Shown: in pieces, positions 24,301-34,640 of the stretch | Layout of the letters: each line of letters begins with the position of its first letter | How positions within the stretch are numbered: the stretch's first letter is position 1 | Origin: Maratus speciosus | Taxonomy: Eukaryota > Arthropoda > Arachnida > Araneae > Salticidae | DNA: 64,000 nt | Direction: 5' to 3' | Assembly (NCBI GenBank): GCA_963932465.1 | Contig: OZ010792.1 | Coordinates: 190,181,556-190,245,555, forward strand | Translations under genes and position numbers: made by a program | The notes under the pieces: model-generated | Told to the model about the DNA's origin: nothing | Seen by the model: only the letters and a program-made list of their open reading frames with translations | The model's database searches: none

Positions 24301-24993
24301 ATATAAAAAATCTACTAATGATAATTGAGAATATGACCTTATGATAAAATGTCTAGAAAAATGAATCGGATAAAAAATTCATATCACATTTAAAACGGCA
24401 CTTCTCTCTGTTAGTGGCCTTGGCGAGAGACAGAAAAGCCTAGAGAAGGAACACTTTAACAAGTACTTTCGGGCAACCTACTCACTGTTTCATGCAGGTC
24501 TTTATTCAATATTTACACAATTTATTTAATGCTAGGTGGGTATCTATCAGTTTTGTTGCATTTAAATCGGAGGAAATGCAGCATTATGAAATATTTAAAG
24601 TTGCTGTACCTAATAATTCCAAATTAATGGTAATTGAGATCGCTTTCCGTTAATTTCATCTTTTTAAATTTTAAATTTTTTACAAACCATTCATAGAGAC
24701 AATTGTATATTTTAAAACTAACCCGAAGCAAAATTTCAAGATTTTGGGCTCAGCAGTAACAGAGAAATAGGCAATTTTTGAAAGTTTTTTCTTTCTGCAC
24801 CGTTTTATATAGCGACATTTTTAGAAATTGTTCCATTGCGAGAAATTACGTCATGATAAATACAGCCATGTCAATTTTCATGTTTATATTCCTAACAGTT
24901 CCATATTCTTCGTTACTTAGATCATCTTTAGATCTTTTTCCGCTTTGTTTAGTCTTTCTATTTTTTAGAATTCGTTCAACAACGAGCATTTAC
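21327..24993. other. AT-rich non-coding stretch, nothing recognised
   Basis: Only short unsupported frames (for example at 22357, 22683 and 24778), with no domain, signal or splice context I trust. Confidence 0.5.
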
Positions 24994-25265
24994 ATTTCAA
25001 TAGGAAACAGTAGACAGACTTTAATACAATTACCAAAAACATACAAAACAATTAAAATGAGATAAAATCATATAAAATTATACACTATAATCTAAACGTT
25101 TCGCTATGCACCGCATAGCCTCACCAGTATTCGAATCAACTTACAACAAAACAACGTGCATACACCGGACCCAGTCAAAGTTAAAGTCAATGATTTAAGA
25201 AAACAAAATATTCATTCGGAACAGGACTTGATTCATTCAGGGGTAATGGATGCAATCTAGTAAAC
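24994..25265 (-). repeat. Penelope-like 3' terminal region (left arm)
   Basis: Inverted partner of 26106-26378, with few differences. It includes the stop of the endonuclease frame. It also holds a degraded hammerhead-like core on the minus strand (CTGGTGAG, where the core A has become G). Confidence 0.85.
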
Positions 25266-25645
25266 CATCCCTCCATAAAAATTCTATAATAATAGTCTAT
25301 GCAATTACTTCTCAAAATTGAAGAATCAGTGAAGGAGGGGGTGTGATCCTTGTCAAGTGCATGTTGCACTAACCTGGAATTTAATTTACCTTTTTTAAAT
25401 GCACCGATGTGCTCTTTAAGACGAATTTCCATGGATCTGCCGGTTTCACCTATGTAAACATTATCACAATCATTGCATGGAATCTTGTACACAACGCCGC
25501 TTAATTTTTCTTTTTCATATTTGAACTTGTGGCTACTCAGGAAGGAACTTAATTTATTTAATGGTTTATAAGAAACACCTATGTTAAATGATTTCAAAAC
25601 TGAAGAAATTTTTTCAGAAACATTAGTATAATATGGTAAACACAC
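25187..25645 (-). pseudogene. Penelope-like element GIY-YIG endonuclease domain
   Basis: An open frame of 152 codons that begins mid-protein, not at a real start. Residues about 48-110 form the GIY-YIG domain: VVYKIPCNDCDNVYIGETGR carries the Y...YIGETGR core, followed by MEIRLKEH and, further on, LVQHALDKDH. In the family this domain nicks target DNA for reverse transcription and follows the RT in one polyprotein. The upstream linker (YKPLNKLSSFLSSHK) is also typical. The frame is separated from the RT part by a frameshift at a run of seven G (plus strand, 25674-25680). The sequence ends close to the element's 3' terminal region. Confidence 0.9.
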
Positions 25646-26105
25646 GAAATATTTTGGTTTAACCTGTTGAAAAAGGGGGGGTGGGAGTTGAATTAACCAA
25701 ATATAGAGTATTCTTGGAAACTTTTTTAACGAGATTTTTTGGGAAGCCGTTATTCCTTAAATCTTCATAAATTTTATTTCTTTCAGTTTCGAAAGCTTCA
25801 ATGCTGCTGCAATATTTTATAGCTCTATATGTTAAACTTTTAATAATAGAAATCTTATGACTGAGTGGGCAAACAGAATTAAAATTGGTGTACTGACCTG
25901 TAGATGTCGGTTTTCTATAGATAGAAGTAGAAATTTGCTATGAATTATCATACTCTGTTCTTTGGATGAGGCTGTCTAGAAACGGTAACACTCCATTAGA
26001 CTCGCGTTCGATGGTAAACTTTAAAGGTACAGCAATCAAATTCGCAGTAGAGAGGATGTCATTCAAATCACAATCTTTAGCTATTATGTAAACATCGTCC
26101 ATCGG
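25646..26105 (-). pseudogene. Penelope-like reverse transcriptase, C-terminal remnant
   Basis: Read on the minus strand from 26105 it gives MDDVYIIAKD (the DD pair of RT motif C), then LKFTIERESNGVLPFLD, STSIYRKPTSTGQYTNF, SVCPLSHK and a lysine-rich end. These are hallmark blocks of Penelope-type RT and its thumb region. An in-frame TAG lies between the LPFLDSLIQR block and the IYRKPT block (about 25938). The polypeptide is cut off immediately before the motif C aspartates, so fingers and palm are missing. Fusion to the inverted 3' copy occurs at about 26106. Confidence 0.85.
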
Positions 26106-26378
26106 ATTGTTTACTAGATTACATCCATTAACCCTGAATGAATCAAGTCCTGTTCCGAATGAATATTTTGTTTTCTTAAATCATTGACTTTAACTTAGAC
26201 TGGGTCCGGTGTATGCACGTTGTTTTGTTGTAAGTTGATTCGAATACTGATGAGGCTATGCGGTGCATAGCGAAACGTTTATTTTATAGTGTATAATTTT
26301 ATGATTTTATCTCATTTTAATTGTTTTGTATGTTTTTAGTAATTGTATTAAAGTCTGTCTACTGTTTTCTATTGAAAT
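26106..26378 (+). repeat. Inverted copy of the Penelope-like 3' region (right arm)
   Basis: Plus-strand copy of the element's sense 3' end, running from the last codons of the endonuclease to the terminus near CTATTGAAAT. It caps the truncated 5' end of the element. Confidence 0.85.
26242..26284 (+). ncRNA. Hammerhead-ribozyme-like motif in Penelope-like terminal repeat
   Basis: Seen: GAATA, then CTGATGA (26247-26253), one G, a perfect 7-bp stem GCTATGC/GCATAGC with GGT loop, GAAA (26272-26275), CGTT, then TATTT, which can pair with GAATA as stem I. Known: Penelope-like elements carry hammerhead ribozymes with minimal stem III. Stem III here would be only A-C/G-U, as in dimer-type hammerheads. 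The extra G after CTGATGA is a departure from the canonical core and could reduce activity. The left-arm copy has lost the core. Confidence 0.5.
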
Positions 26379-26413
26379 ATTTTGAATTCAGACGTTAAAA
26401 TGTATATATATCT

Positions 26414-26640
26414 TAGAGCATTTACATCTTATTAATTACTACCATGCCAAAGTTCTAGTTTCTAACCCCAACAGTATCCCAAAAATTTCAGTATTCCAAA
26501 TAAATCATCGTTTAGAACCTTTCTAGAAATTTTTACGTTTATCCGTCAAATTGAACCTTTTAGAGAGCGTTCATTACGAGTATTTACATCTTAAAAGTAA
26601 CTACCGCACCAAATTTAAAGTTTCTAACCCAATCAATATC
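26414..26640 (+). repeat. Direct duplication, period about 162 bp
   Basis: GAGCATTTACATCTTATTAA...TTTCTAACCCC near 26416 recurs as GAGTATTTACATCTTAAAAG...TTTCTAACCCA near 26578. A further fragment, GAGCATTTACAT, lies on the other side of the Penelope-like insertion at 24984-24995. Confidence 0.6.
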
Positions 26641-27149
26641 GCAGAAATCACAATTTTAGAACTTTTTTGCTCCTGCAGCGATGTAGGTTCTTGCACTGGC
26701 ATAAAATAGGCTTTTTTTTCGGAGCAGAGATGGCCACCAACATTTTTTTAAGTTGGCTATGTAGTTTCAGAGATAACACCTCACAAACGTACAAGCATTA
26801 ATAATATTATATACTTTATAATATTATAACGCTTTATAATATTAGCATTAGATGTACAGATACAAAAGCCATTTATCTGTTACAAGCTAAAGTGCCGGCG
26901 TTGCACAGAATTTGAAGGATGTTTGTTCTGAAAAATCAATTTCAAAATTTAACATACAACACAAAACAAACCTTTAAAAAAGCAGTCGAAATGTTGTTGA
27001 ATGAATCATATGAAAACGCTATATAAAAATGTATAAATGTATATAAGAGACGCAAAAGAATACAGCTATAAATGAACTTATTTCAATTTATAATTGGAGC
27101 AATAATGTTAAAATACGCCAATATTTCCCTAATCGGGTTGTTATCATGC

Positions 27150-27720
27150 TTCAATACTTTTTTCGCACTCATATGACGTTATACTATATCCACCATGCCC
27201 TTTATATTTCCAATATGACGTAATATTTTCCTCTTTCACGTGGAAACCTTGAAATAGAAAAGTTATGAAGTTATATTCACTTTCAATTAAATTCGTCAAA
27301 CCATTTATTTCATTTTCATATTTCACGTGAATATCTTGCAATAGAAAGGTTATGACGTAATATTCACCCTTTTTTTAAATTCGGCAAACTATTTATTTCA
27401 TTTTCATTTTTCACGTGGAAATATTGCAGTAGAAAATTAATTGTTGTAGTAATAATTTTATTGTGTTTTTTAATTGTTGGCAACTGCTATAACGAAAAAT
27501 GTTTAAATTTGATAAGAAATTGCTGTTAAATTGGTGATTTTTTATTAATTAAAAATTAACTGTAAGTTATTTCGATTCCGGATTACTTTAGTTGTCTCGG
27601 CCATGTTTTAATACACATGTACGTATCTCTTCGCAATTTTGGCTTCCAAATTGTGGATTTTTTATAGAATTACAAACAGACAGATAGACAAGTTTTCATT
27701 TTTTTATATCTCTCTATTCT
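27150..27720 (-). repeat. Dispersed repeat, copy 2 (inverted relative to 2995-3430)
   Basis: Carries the CACGTGGAAA, GACGTAATATTCAC, ATTGGTGATTTTTTATTAAT, AGTTGTCTCGG and AATACACATGTACG blocks in reverse order and orientation to the 3-kb copy. It also has an internal repetition of the CACGTGAAA block at 27240, 27330 and 27410. Confidence 0.65.
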
Positions 27721-28400
27721 ATAAAAAGTAACTAACGCTGTCACCGCCGCCGCCGGTTTTGAATTTTTTGTGACCGGAGGTCTTTCTTCGTTAATATTAA
27801 GAAAACTATTGCATACAAATATATGAAAATCGGTGGTATTATAGCGAAATGTTTGATCAACACACTAATGCATACAGTTTTCAAATCGAAGAATTACTTT
27901 AAGAGATATTTAATGCTAAAGTTGGACGAAATCGTTCCATTAAAAAAAAATTATAAGAGCAAAAGCTATACATGGGAATTTAATCATTTTTAGATCATTT
28001 TATTCAATAGAAGATCCCGGTCTGCAGATTTCATTAATTTTTTTTTTAATTTGACTCATTTTTTGAGGTTTTATTTCTATTTTAAATTCAAATATTCAGC
28101 ATTTTGACAGATATTTTTTACATATTTTAGAAAATGGTATTAATTTAAACTGTTGCCAACTGTATAAACAGCGCAAACAATAATGTTTGCTTCAAATAAA
28201 AAAATTATTTACACGTTACTATTATAAACAGAAAAAAACCTTCAAATTAGAATTAAATAATTAGGTATAAAAAGCAGGCACTTATTGGAAATTACGCCAT
28301 AAAAACTATATTTACATGTGAATTTTAAGAGAAAGGATATTGTAAAATAAATTCATTAACATGCGTTAGAAATCTGAAATAGAACAAATTACGTCACATT
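27721..28400 (+). repeat. Dispersed repeat family X, copy 1
   Basis: GTAACTAACGCTGTCACC, GAATTTTTTGTGACCGGAGG, ATTGCATACAAATAT and AATTACGCCATAAAA blocks occur in the same order at 56575-57135. No termini or coding frame identified. Confidence 0.65.
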
Positions 28401-28439
28401 ACACTTATTATGCAAAATGAACAAAAAATAATATTGCAA

Positions 28440-30030
28440 AACAGTTTAAATTTAAAAATTGCGCGAGACAAAATATTAGAGGTTAAATATTAGATTTTTT
28501 CGAAATTTTATTATTTGTCGTTTGATGTGAGGTGTTCAGATATAAGTATGCAAATTGTAATGTTTCCAACATAATTAGGGGCTGAGTTAGAAAAATTGCT
28601 TTAAATACACAAGTTAGAGCCCAGAGGTTAAAATATTAGACTTTTTCAAAATTTTATTATTTGCTGTTTGATGTGAGGTGTTCAGCTATAAGTATGCAAA
28701 ATTTCATGTCTCCAACTTAATTAGGGGCTGAGTTAGAAAAATTGCTTAAAATACACAAGTTAGAGCCCAGAGGGTTAAACAATAGACTTTTTCAAAATTT
28801 TATTATTTGTCGTTTGATGTGAGGTGTTCAGCTATAAGTATGCAAAATGTCATATCTCCAACTTAATTAGGGGCTGAATTAGAAAAATTGCTTAAAATAC
28901 ACAAGTTAGTGCCCAGAGGGTTAAATAATAGAGTTTTTCAAAATTTTATTATTTGTCGTTTGATGTGAGGTGTTCAGCTATAAGTATGCAAAATGTCATG
29001 TCTCACCCTTAATTAGGGGCTGAGTTAGAAAAAAATGCTTAAAATACACAAGTTAGAACCCAGAGGGTTAAATAATAGAGTTTTTCAAAATTTTATTATT
29101 TGTCGTTTGATGTGAGGTGTTCAGCTATAAGTATGCAAAATGTCATGTCTCACCCTTAATTAGGGGCTGAGTTAGAAAAAATGCTTAAAATACACAAGTT
29201 AGAACCCAGAAGGTTAAATAATAAACTTTTTCAAAATTTTATTATTTGTCGTTTGATGTGAGGTGTTCAGCTATAAGTATGCAAAATGTCATGTCTCCAA
29301 CTTAATTAGGGGCTGAGTTAGAAAAATTGCTTAAAATGCAGAAGTTAGAGACCGGAGGGTTAAATATGACTTTTTCAAAATTTTATGATTTATCGTGTTA
29401 TCGCAAGTGTTCAGCTATAAGTATCCAAACTTTCAAGTCTCCAACTTAGTTCCGGGATGAGTTAGAAAAATTGCTTAAAACACATACGTTAGAGCCCAGA
29501 GGGTTAAATATCAGACTTTTTTCAAAATTTTATTATTTGTCGTTTGATGTGAGGATTTCAGCTATCAGTATGCGAAATTTCATGTCTCCAACTTAATTAG
29601 GGGCTGAGTCAGAAAAATTGTTTAAAATACATAAGTTAGAGCCCAGAAGGTTAAATATTAGACTTTTTAAAAATTTTATTATTTGTCGTTTGATAAGAGG
29701 TGTTCAGCTATAAGTATGCAAAATGTCATGTCTCCAACTTAATTAGGGGCTGAGTTAGAAAAATTGCTTAAAATACAGAAGTTAGAGACCGGAGGGTTAA
29801 ATATGACTTTTTCGAAATTTTATGATTTATCGTTTGATGTGAGATGTTGAGCTATAAGTATGCAAAATTTCATGTCTCCAACTTAATTAAATTAGGGGCT
29901 GAGTTAGAAAAATTGCTTAAAATACACAAGTTAGAGCCCAGAGGGTTAAATATTAGACTTTTTCAAAATTTTATTATTTGCCGTTTGATGTGTGGTGTTC
30001 AGCTATAAGTATGCAAATTTTCAAGTCTCC
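28440..30030 (+). repeat. Tandem array, 11 units of about 147 bp
   Basis: Unit landmarks are TTTTATTATTTGTCGTTTGA, TGTGAGGTGTTCAGCTATAA, CTTAATTAGGGGCTGAGTTA and AGAGCCCAGAGGGTTAAATA. The GTGTTCAG landmark recurs at intervals of about 140-155 bp from 28530 to 29997. Middle units are nearly identical. The array ends in a GACAGACAAACAGACAGAC-like stretch (30062-30083) and then ATGAAAGAAACTCT at 30116-30129. That ending recalls the ends of two other array-bearing elements here. No left terminus found. Confidence 0.9.
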
Positions 30031-30271
30031 GACATATATAGTTTCTGAGAACGGGCTCTGTGACAGACGGACAAACAGACAGACAAAGGAGTGAGACAGG
30101 TAGGGTTTCGTTAGATGAAAGAAACTCTAAAAACATGCTGCGGATGACTGTAACAACATCCTAAAATTACATTACCATCAGCAATCTACCAATCCCGAAT
30201 TTAGAGTATATTCGTTTCATATATTCTTATTCTTTTGTGCGGCCCTGTAAAATAATTATCAATATTATATA

Positions 30272-30443
30272 CAGTAAAACCTCTGAATAGCGGACACCCC
30301 GAGAATGCAGAATTTGTCCTCTATTTGGAGGTGTCCGCTACTGAGAGTAAAACCTGTACAGATATTTAAGAGTTGGTAATCGAAAAAATGTCCGCTAAAT
30401 AGAGGTATCCGCTAATCGGGTGTGTCCGTTATGGAGGTTTTAC
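30272..30443. mobile_element. MITE copy 1 (CAGTAAAACCTC termini)
   Basis: Begins CAGTAAAACCTCTGAATAGC after TA and ends TCCGTTATGGAGGTTTTAC. The tips are inverted repeats, and the interior CCTCTATTTGGAGGTGTCCG pairs with CGCTAAATAGAGGTATCCGC. TA plus CAGT termini fit a pogo/Tigger or Tc1/mariner derivative. Confidence 0.75.
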
Positions 30444-30617
30444 CAGTAAAACTTCTGAATAGCGAACACCTCGGGAGGGTAGAATTTGTCCTCTATTTGG
30501 AGGTATCCGCTACTGAGAGTTAAAAATGTACAGTTATTTAAGGGTTGGTAATCGAAAAAATGCCCGCTAAATAGAGGTGTCCACTAATCGGGTGTGTCCG
30601 TTATGGAGGTTTTACTG
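30444..30617. mobile_element. MITE copy 2, directly abutting copy 1
   Basis: Same structure as the preceding copy, starting CAGTAAAACTTCTGAATAGC and ending GGAGGTTTTACTG. No intervening bases remain, so one tip may be shared or lost between the copies. Confidence 0.75.
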
Positions 30618-32639
30618 CATAATAATATCATCCTTTACAAGAAAATAGCATGCTGTATGATAGACAGACAGACATCCAGAGAAAGATAACCTCCCGGATC
30701 AATAAACACTCATGTCTTTTGTTTTAATCATCCACAACTGTATGCCATACAACATGCCAGATTTTATACAACAGGCTAAAAACGGTCACCGTGGTACGGA
30801 ATACTGTATTATTATTTGTTTGCCCACCAAAACTGGTTGCCACGGGTTGTTGCAAGGTTTGTGATCACGTGGTTGAAACTGATCTATTCAATATTACTGA
30901 GTGCGTATTTTTTTTTTTTTTTTTTTTCTCCATGTGTTCAAACCAGTTGTCTACGAAAACATCAACCGGTGAAAGTGACGCACACCAAATTTCTGTGACG
31001 TATGCAGATAAATTGTGCTTTTTTAAGAGTTTTTTCTATATAATTTTTAAACGGTTTGGAACTTATTTTTCATAGTAGGTGCATTCAGTAGGCGACCCTC
31101 ATAGGTACCTTCTGGTGCAATCAGAAACGAAATCCGACCAATATTTTTTGAGTTATGCTTGACGAAAGGTTTTATTAGGCTTTTTTTTTAGTAGGACATG
31201 GCGTTAATATCCACCGTAGTAGTAAAGTGTCCGGATAGTAATATTTCGCTGAGTATTAGCCTTCGCTTCGCTCAGACAATTAAATAAAAAAAAATACTAT
31301 AAACTTTTTTTCGTTGTAATATTGTGACTATAATGCTTTCGTCAGAGATGCAGCTCAACTTAACACAGAAATAATACTTATGCACCTTTATATATTAAAA
31401 TTGATTTATATAAATATCTGTTGGATTTGAGGGCGAGCAAACTTTTTTTTTGTGCGCATCATACCTGCGCACTGTCACCCCCCCCCCTCCCGCAACACAC
31501 ATACTCAGCGAGCGAACAGTAGATGCAAAGGTATGCTGTGTGAACTTTTTCGTAAAAAGAATATCTGTGTGAAATAAAGTATTTTATCTACAAATTAATT
31601 GCCTTGTGTTTGTGCAGTGTTCGTCCAATAAAGTATTTTTGTTCAACATCCACGGACTTAGTATTTAAATTGTAATTAATGACAGAACAACAATATCCAT
31701 GCAAGATAACGTTAAAAACTTAAATATTTTTAGTTAAAAATACCTTTTAGAAATTGCTTTTGTGATTTTTCGGTTCTATATTAAAGATTTTAAATCTGAA
31801 TGTTTTAGTGTAAAGCACCCATAATAAGAGTTTCTTCATTAAAAGAAAATCTTAATTTTTAAAAAATATGTATATTTTTGCAAACTCGGAAGACAAATTA
31901 ATATTTATTACTTTTTTTTATAATCAAAGTGGAAAAAAAATTCTACAAAAATATAATTTTTTTAGATGACATATAAAAATTTAAATGCATATAGAACTTA
32001 CATTTTTATAATTTTTTTTGTTATTTTTTATTAAATATTTACGGTACTTCTGCATACTTTTCCACTCAAAGTGCTCAAAACAAAAATTGCTCTAAGCAGT
32101 AAATTTGCTGCGCTAAAATACACGAAACTCGTTTAAGCCGCACCCCCTACCACACGTATGTGCGCTGCGTGCAGATGATAACAAAATTAAACACCATTGG
32201 ATGCCGCAAACTCGATGTACAGTAATCTCTAAAGTGCACGAAACTCGTTAAAGTCGCAGTCACTAACAAATATATGAGCGCTATGTGCACATGAAAGCCA
32301 AAAGTGTCGCTTACATCCCAAAATTGAAATGTTTTCAGAAAATCTAAAAGACATTTGCAATTTCATGCCGTTTGTTTAGATTTAATTTTTAACTTTTGTC
32401 TAGTATATATTGTTTATATCTTGTCTTAAATTAATTTCAATAATAAGGCGGTTTTTTATTTTGTATAATATTCTTATTCTTGGCCACAATTAGCCTCGAA
32501 ATAAGGGATAAATCTTTTTTGACTTTCTACGTGCTAATTGAAAAGTACTAAATTTACATTTTAAAACTGATACATATATATAAATATACAATAAGAAAAT
32601 AAGAAGAAGAAATAAGTAATTTATCTTTCAAAAGAAAAG
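30618..32639. other. AT-rich non-coding stretch, nothing recognised
   Basis: Frames near 30791-31075 run through a T-homopolymer and are not convincing. A C-run lies at 31479-31489. Confidence 0.5.
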
Positions 32640-34640
32640 TTTGTCTAGGCCATTTTTATGAGAATATATGTTTCATGTAAAAATATTTTCTTAATATTTA
32701 AAATAAAATTAAAGGCAGAATTTGTTCGTATATGTTTTGTTCAATCTTCAGCATTGAATTCCAATTTCATTCAGTTTGAGTTATTTGAAAATAAAATTGA
32801 GAGTAAACTAACATCAGCGTTCACTGATAAGGTGTTTGAACTGAAAATAAAAAATGTTTACTAAAGAAATTAATTTGGAGATTAGACAGATCGTATTGTT
32901 GATAGAAAATTCATTTTTCTAAACTGTAACTACTTATTTTAATAAGTTAATATTATAAAAGTATCAATGAAATTCCTTAAAAAATAAGAATTTATCTATC
33001 ACGTATGAGTTGTAATAAGCAAAAAATTGTAGAGCAAAAGATTCAGAAGGACATTTATGATGTATGTGGAATTAAAAAAAAAAATTAAACTGTACAAATG
33101 ATCCTCAATATTGAAATAAGTAGATCAATCCAGTATAAAAATACTGGATTGATATCCCTATATCATAAAATACTATTTTCATTCTTTATTCTGTATTCAT
33201 ATTTAATTCAGTTGGGAATATTTGCTGTAGAAGATGTGCAATGAGTTTTCAAATAAAAGCAAAATTAAACAAAGCACTTCTACATTCACTGAGACGATGT
33301 TTGAAGTGAAAATCAAACATTTTTAGAACAGAAATTAGATTCGAGAATAGGAGGCAGGGAAAATTTATTTTCTTAAGCGTAACTATCGATTTTATAAAAT
33401 TGGCATTTAAAAAGTATCAAATCAATCCCATAAAAAAATTAAAAATGGTCAGTAATTGAAAAAAAAGTGATACCCAATAAAAATTAGTGCAAACGATTCA
33501 GGTGCATATTTTTTATCATGTACGGGATTTTAAAATTATAAAATGGTTCTATAAGATCTTGAAAATTGAAAAAAGTAAAAAAGTTCTGTAAAATAAATCC
33601 AATCATTAACCCTGTGCTCTCCGCATCATTTTGAGTATCGGCTACCAATAACTCCGCGTCATTACACAAATATTTTATTCGGTCGGCACCACTTTTTAAA
33701 AAGAAGTTTCCTTCAATTACACAATTTCAAAAATGCCCTGATTAAATAAGGCAAATTTTATTTTCCTTTATTACTGGTGACAAAAAGAAATTTTGTGAGG
33801 AACGATGATGTCGCGGCAGCGGCGACAACAGAGTTTTTCACTTACCTTACCATGTCGCCACAGCGGCGACAACGGAGTGCAAACGGTTAGATATCAAATT
33901 TATAACTAATAACCGAGATAGATTATAACGTATTTTATGCATATAATTTTTATTCTTTAGCAATGAATTGTATTCCTGTTTATTCAGTTGACTGTAAGAA
34001 TAGCAGAAGAAAATGAAATCAATTTTAAAATAAAAATGAAACTAAGCTTCTGTGAATTTTTTAAAACGTTGCTATAACTGGGAAAAAACATTTTCAGAAC
34101 AAAGTTTGGCTGAAATTTGGCAAAGTTTGGCTTTCTTTCTTAGGGAAAGGAATTGTCGTATTTCGTAATTTTGGCATTTCTATATTTTTTTCCCCAAAAA
34201 GTAATTATATATTCTACAAAAGTTATTTCACAAGTACTAAAAAAGTCCACTCTAAACATAAGTTGAAAAATGTTTTAAAAAAATTGATGGCGGTAAAACA
34301 TACAGAAAAAGATTCAGAAGCGTACATGTAATGAAAGAGGATTTAACAAATATTATACGGCACTACATCATCATCAATGTTGAAATAAATAAATCATTCC
34401 TATTTAATTATGTAATCTTGAAATATCTAAAGCATAACTAATAATAGAGTTAAAATACATACTTTAATATGTAATATTTCTTTTATTCTTTATTCTTGTT
34501 TTAATCAATTAATAATATTTGTAATAGAAGAATTTGCAATGGATTTTAAAATAAAGCATGGAGTAAATGATGCTCTACATTTAGTAAAACTGTGTTTTAA
34601 CCGAAAGGAATATAAATGTTAAAAAAAAAAAAAAAACACG
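32640..34640 (+). repeat. Diverged long-period repeat family Y, several copies
   Basis: A block order recurs roughly every 500-800 bp. It is: TTATTCTTTATTC, TTCAGTTG, GTAGAAGATTTGCAATG-like, AATTTTAAAATAAA, TTCTACATTCACTGA, GATGTTTGAAGTGAAA, then GTAACTA...TTTATAAAAT...AAAAGTATCAA. Copies are seen from about 32650, 33170, 33950 and 34480, with others near 36290-36370 and 52930-53310. The 68-codon frame at 32658-32864 falls in a copy and is not conserved in the others. Confidence 0.55.
33610..33886. mobile_element. piggyBac-type MITE, 277 bp
   Basis: TTAA at 33606-33609 precedes CCCTGTGCTCTCCG. The right end, read inward, is CCGTTTGCACTCCG, followed by TTAG (a one-base-changed TTAA) at 33887-33890. 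The interior holds two copies of an AGCGGCGACAAC motif that can form GTCGCC/GGCGAC hairpins. It is inserted in the family Y repeats. Confidence 0.65.

Larger units (their letters stand above)
24994..26378 (-). mobile_element. Penelope-like element, 5'-truncated, with inverted copy of its 3' end
   Basis: The minus strand encodes the tail of a Penelope-type reverse transcriptase followed by a GIY-YIG endonuclease. The 3' end (24994-25265) is repeated inverted at 26106-26378, joined directly to the truncated RT. Known: Penelope-like elements often insert with inverted or tandem copies of their ends. The flanks both carry GAGCATTTACAT-like sequence, so it landed in a local repeat. The element is dead: the RT start is missing and there is a stop and a frameshift. 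Confidence 0.85.

Noticed and set aside
24778..25065. 95-codon hydrophobic plus-strand frame
   Set aside because: It overlaps the end of the Penelope-like element and AT-rich flank; hydrophobicity is explained by T-richness.
28440..30030. CRISPR-like regular repeats
   Set aside because: The units are contiguous tandem copies without distinct spacers, and the window is clearly animal nuclear DNA.
30791..31075. 94-codon plus-strand frame
   Set aside because: It runs through a T-homopolymer giving a poly-Phe stretch; no start context or domain.
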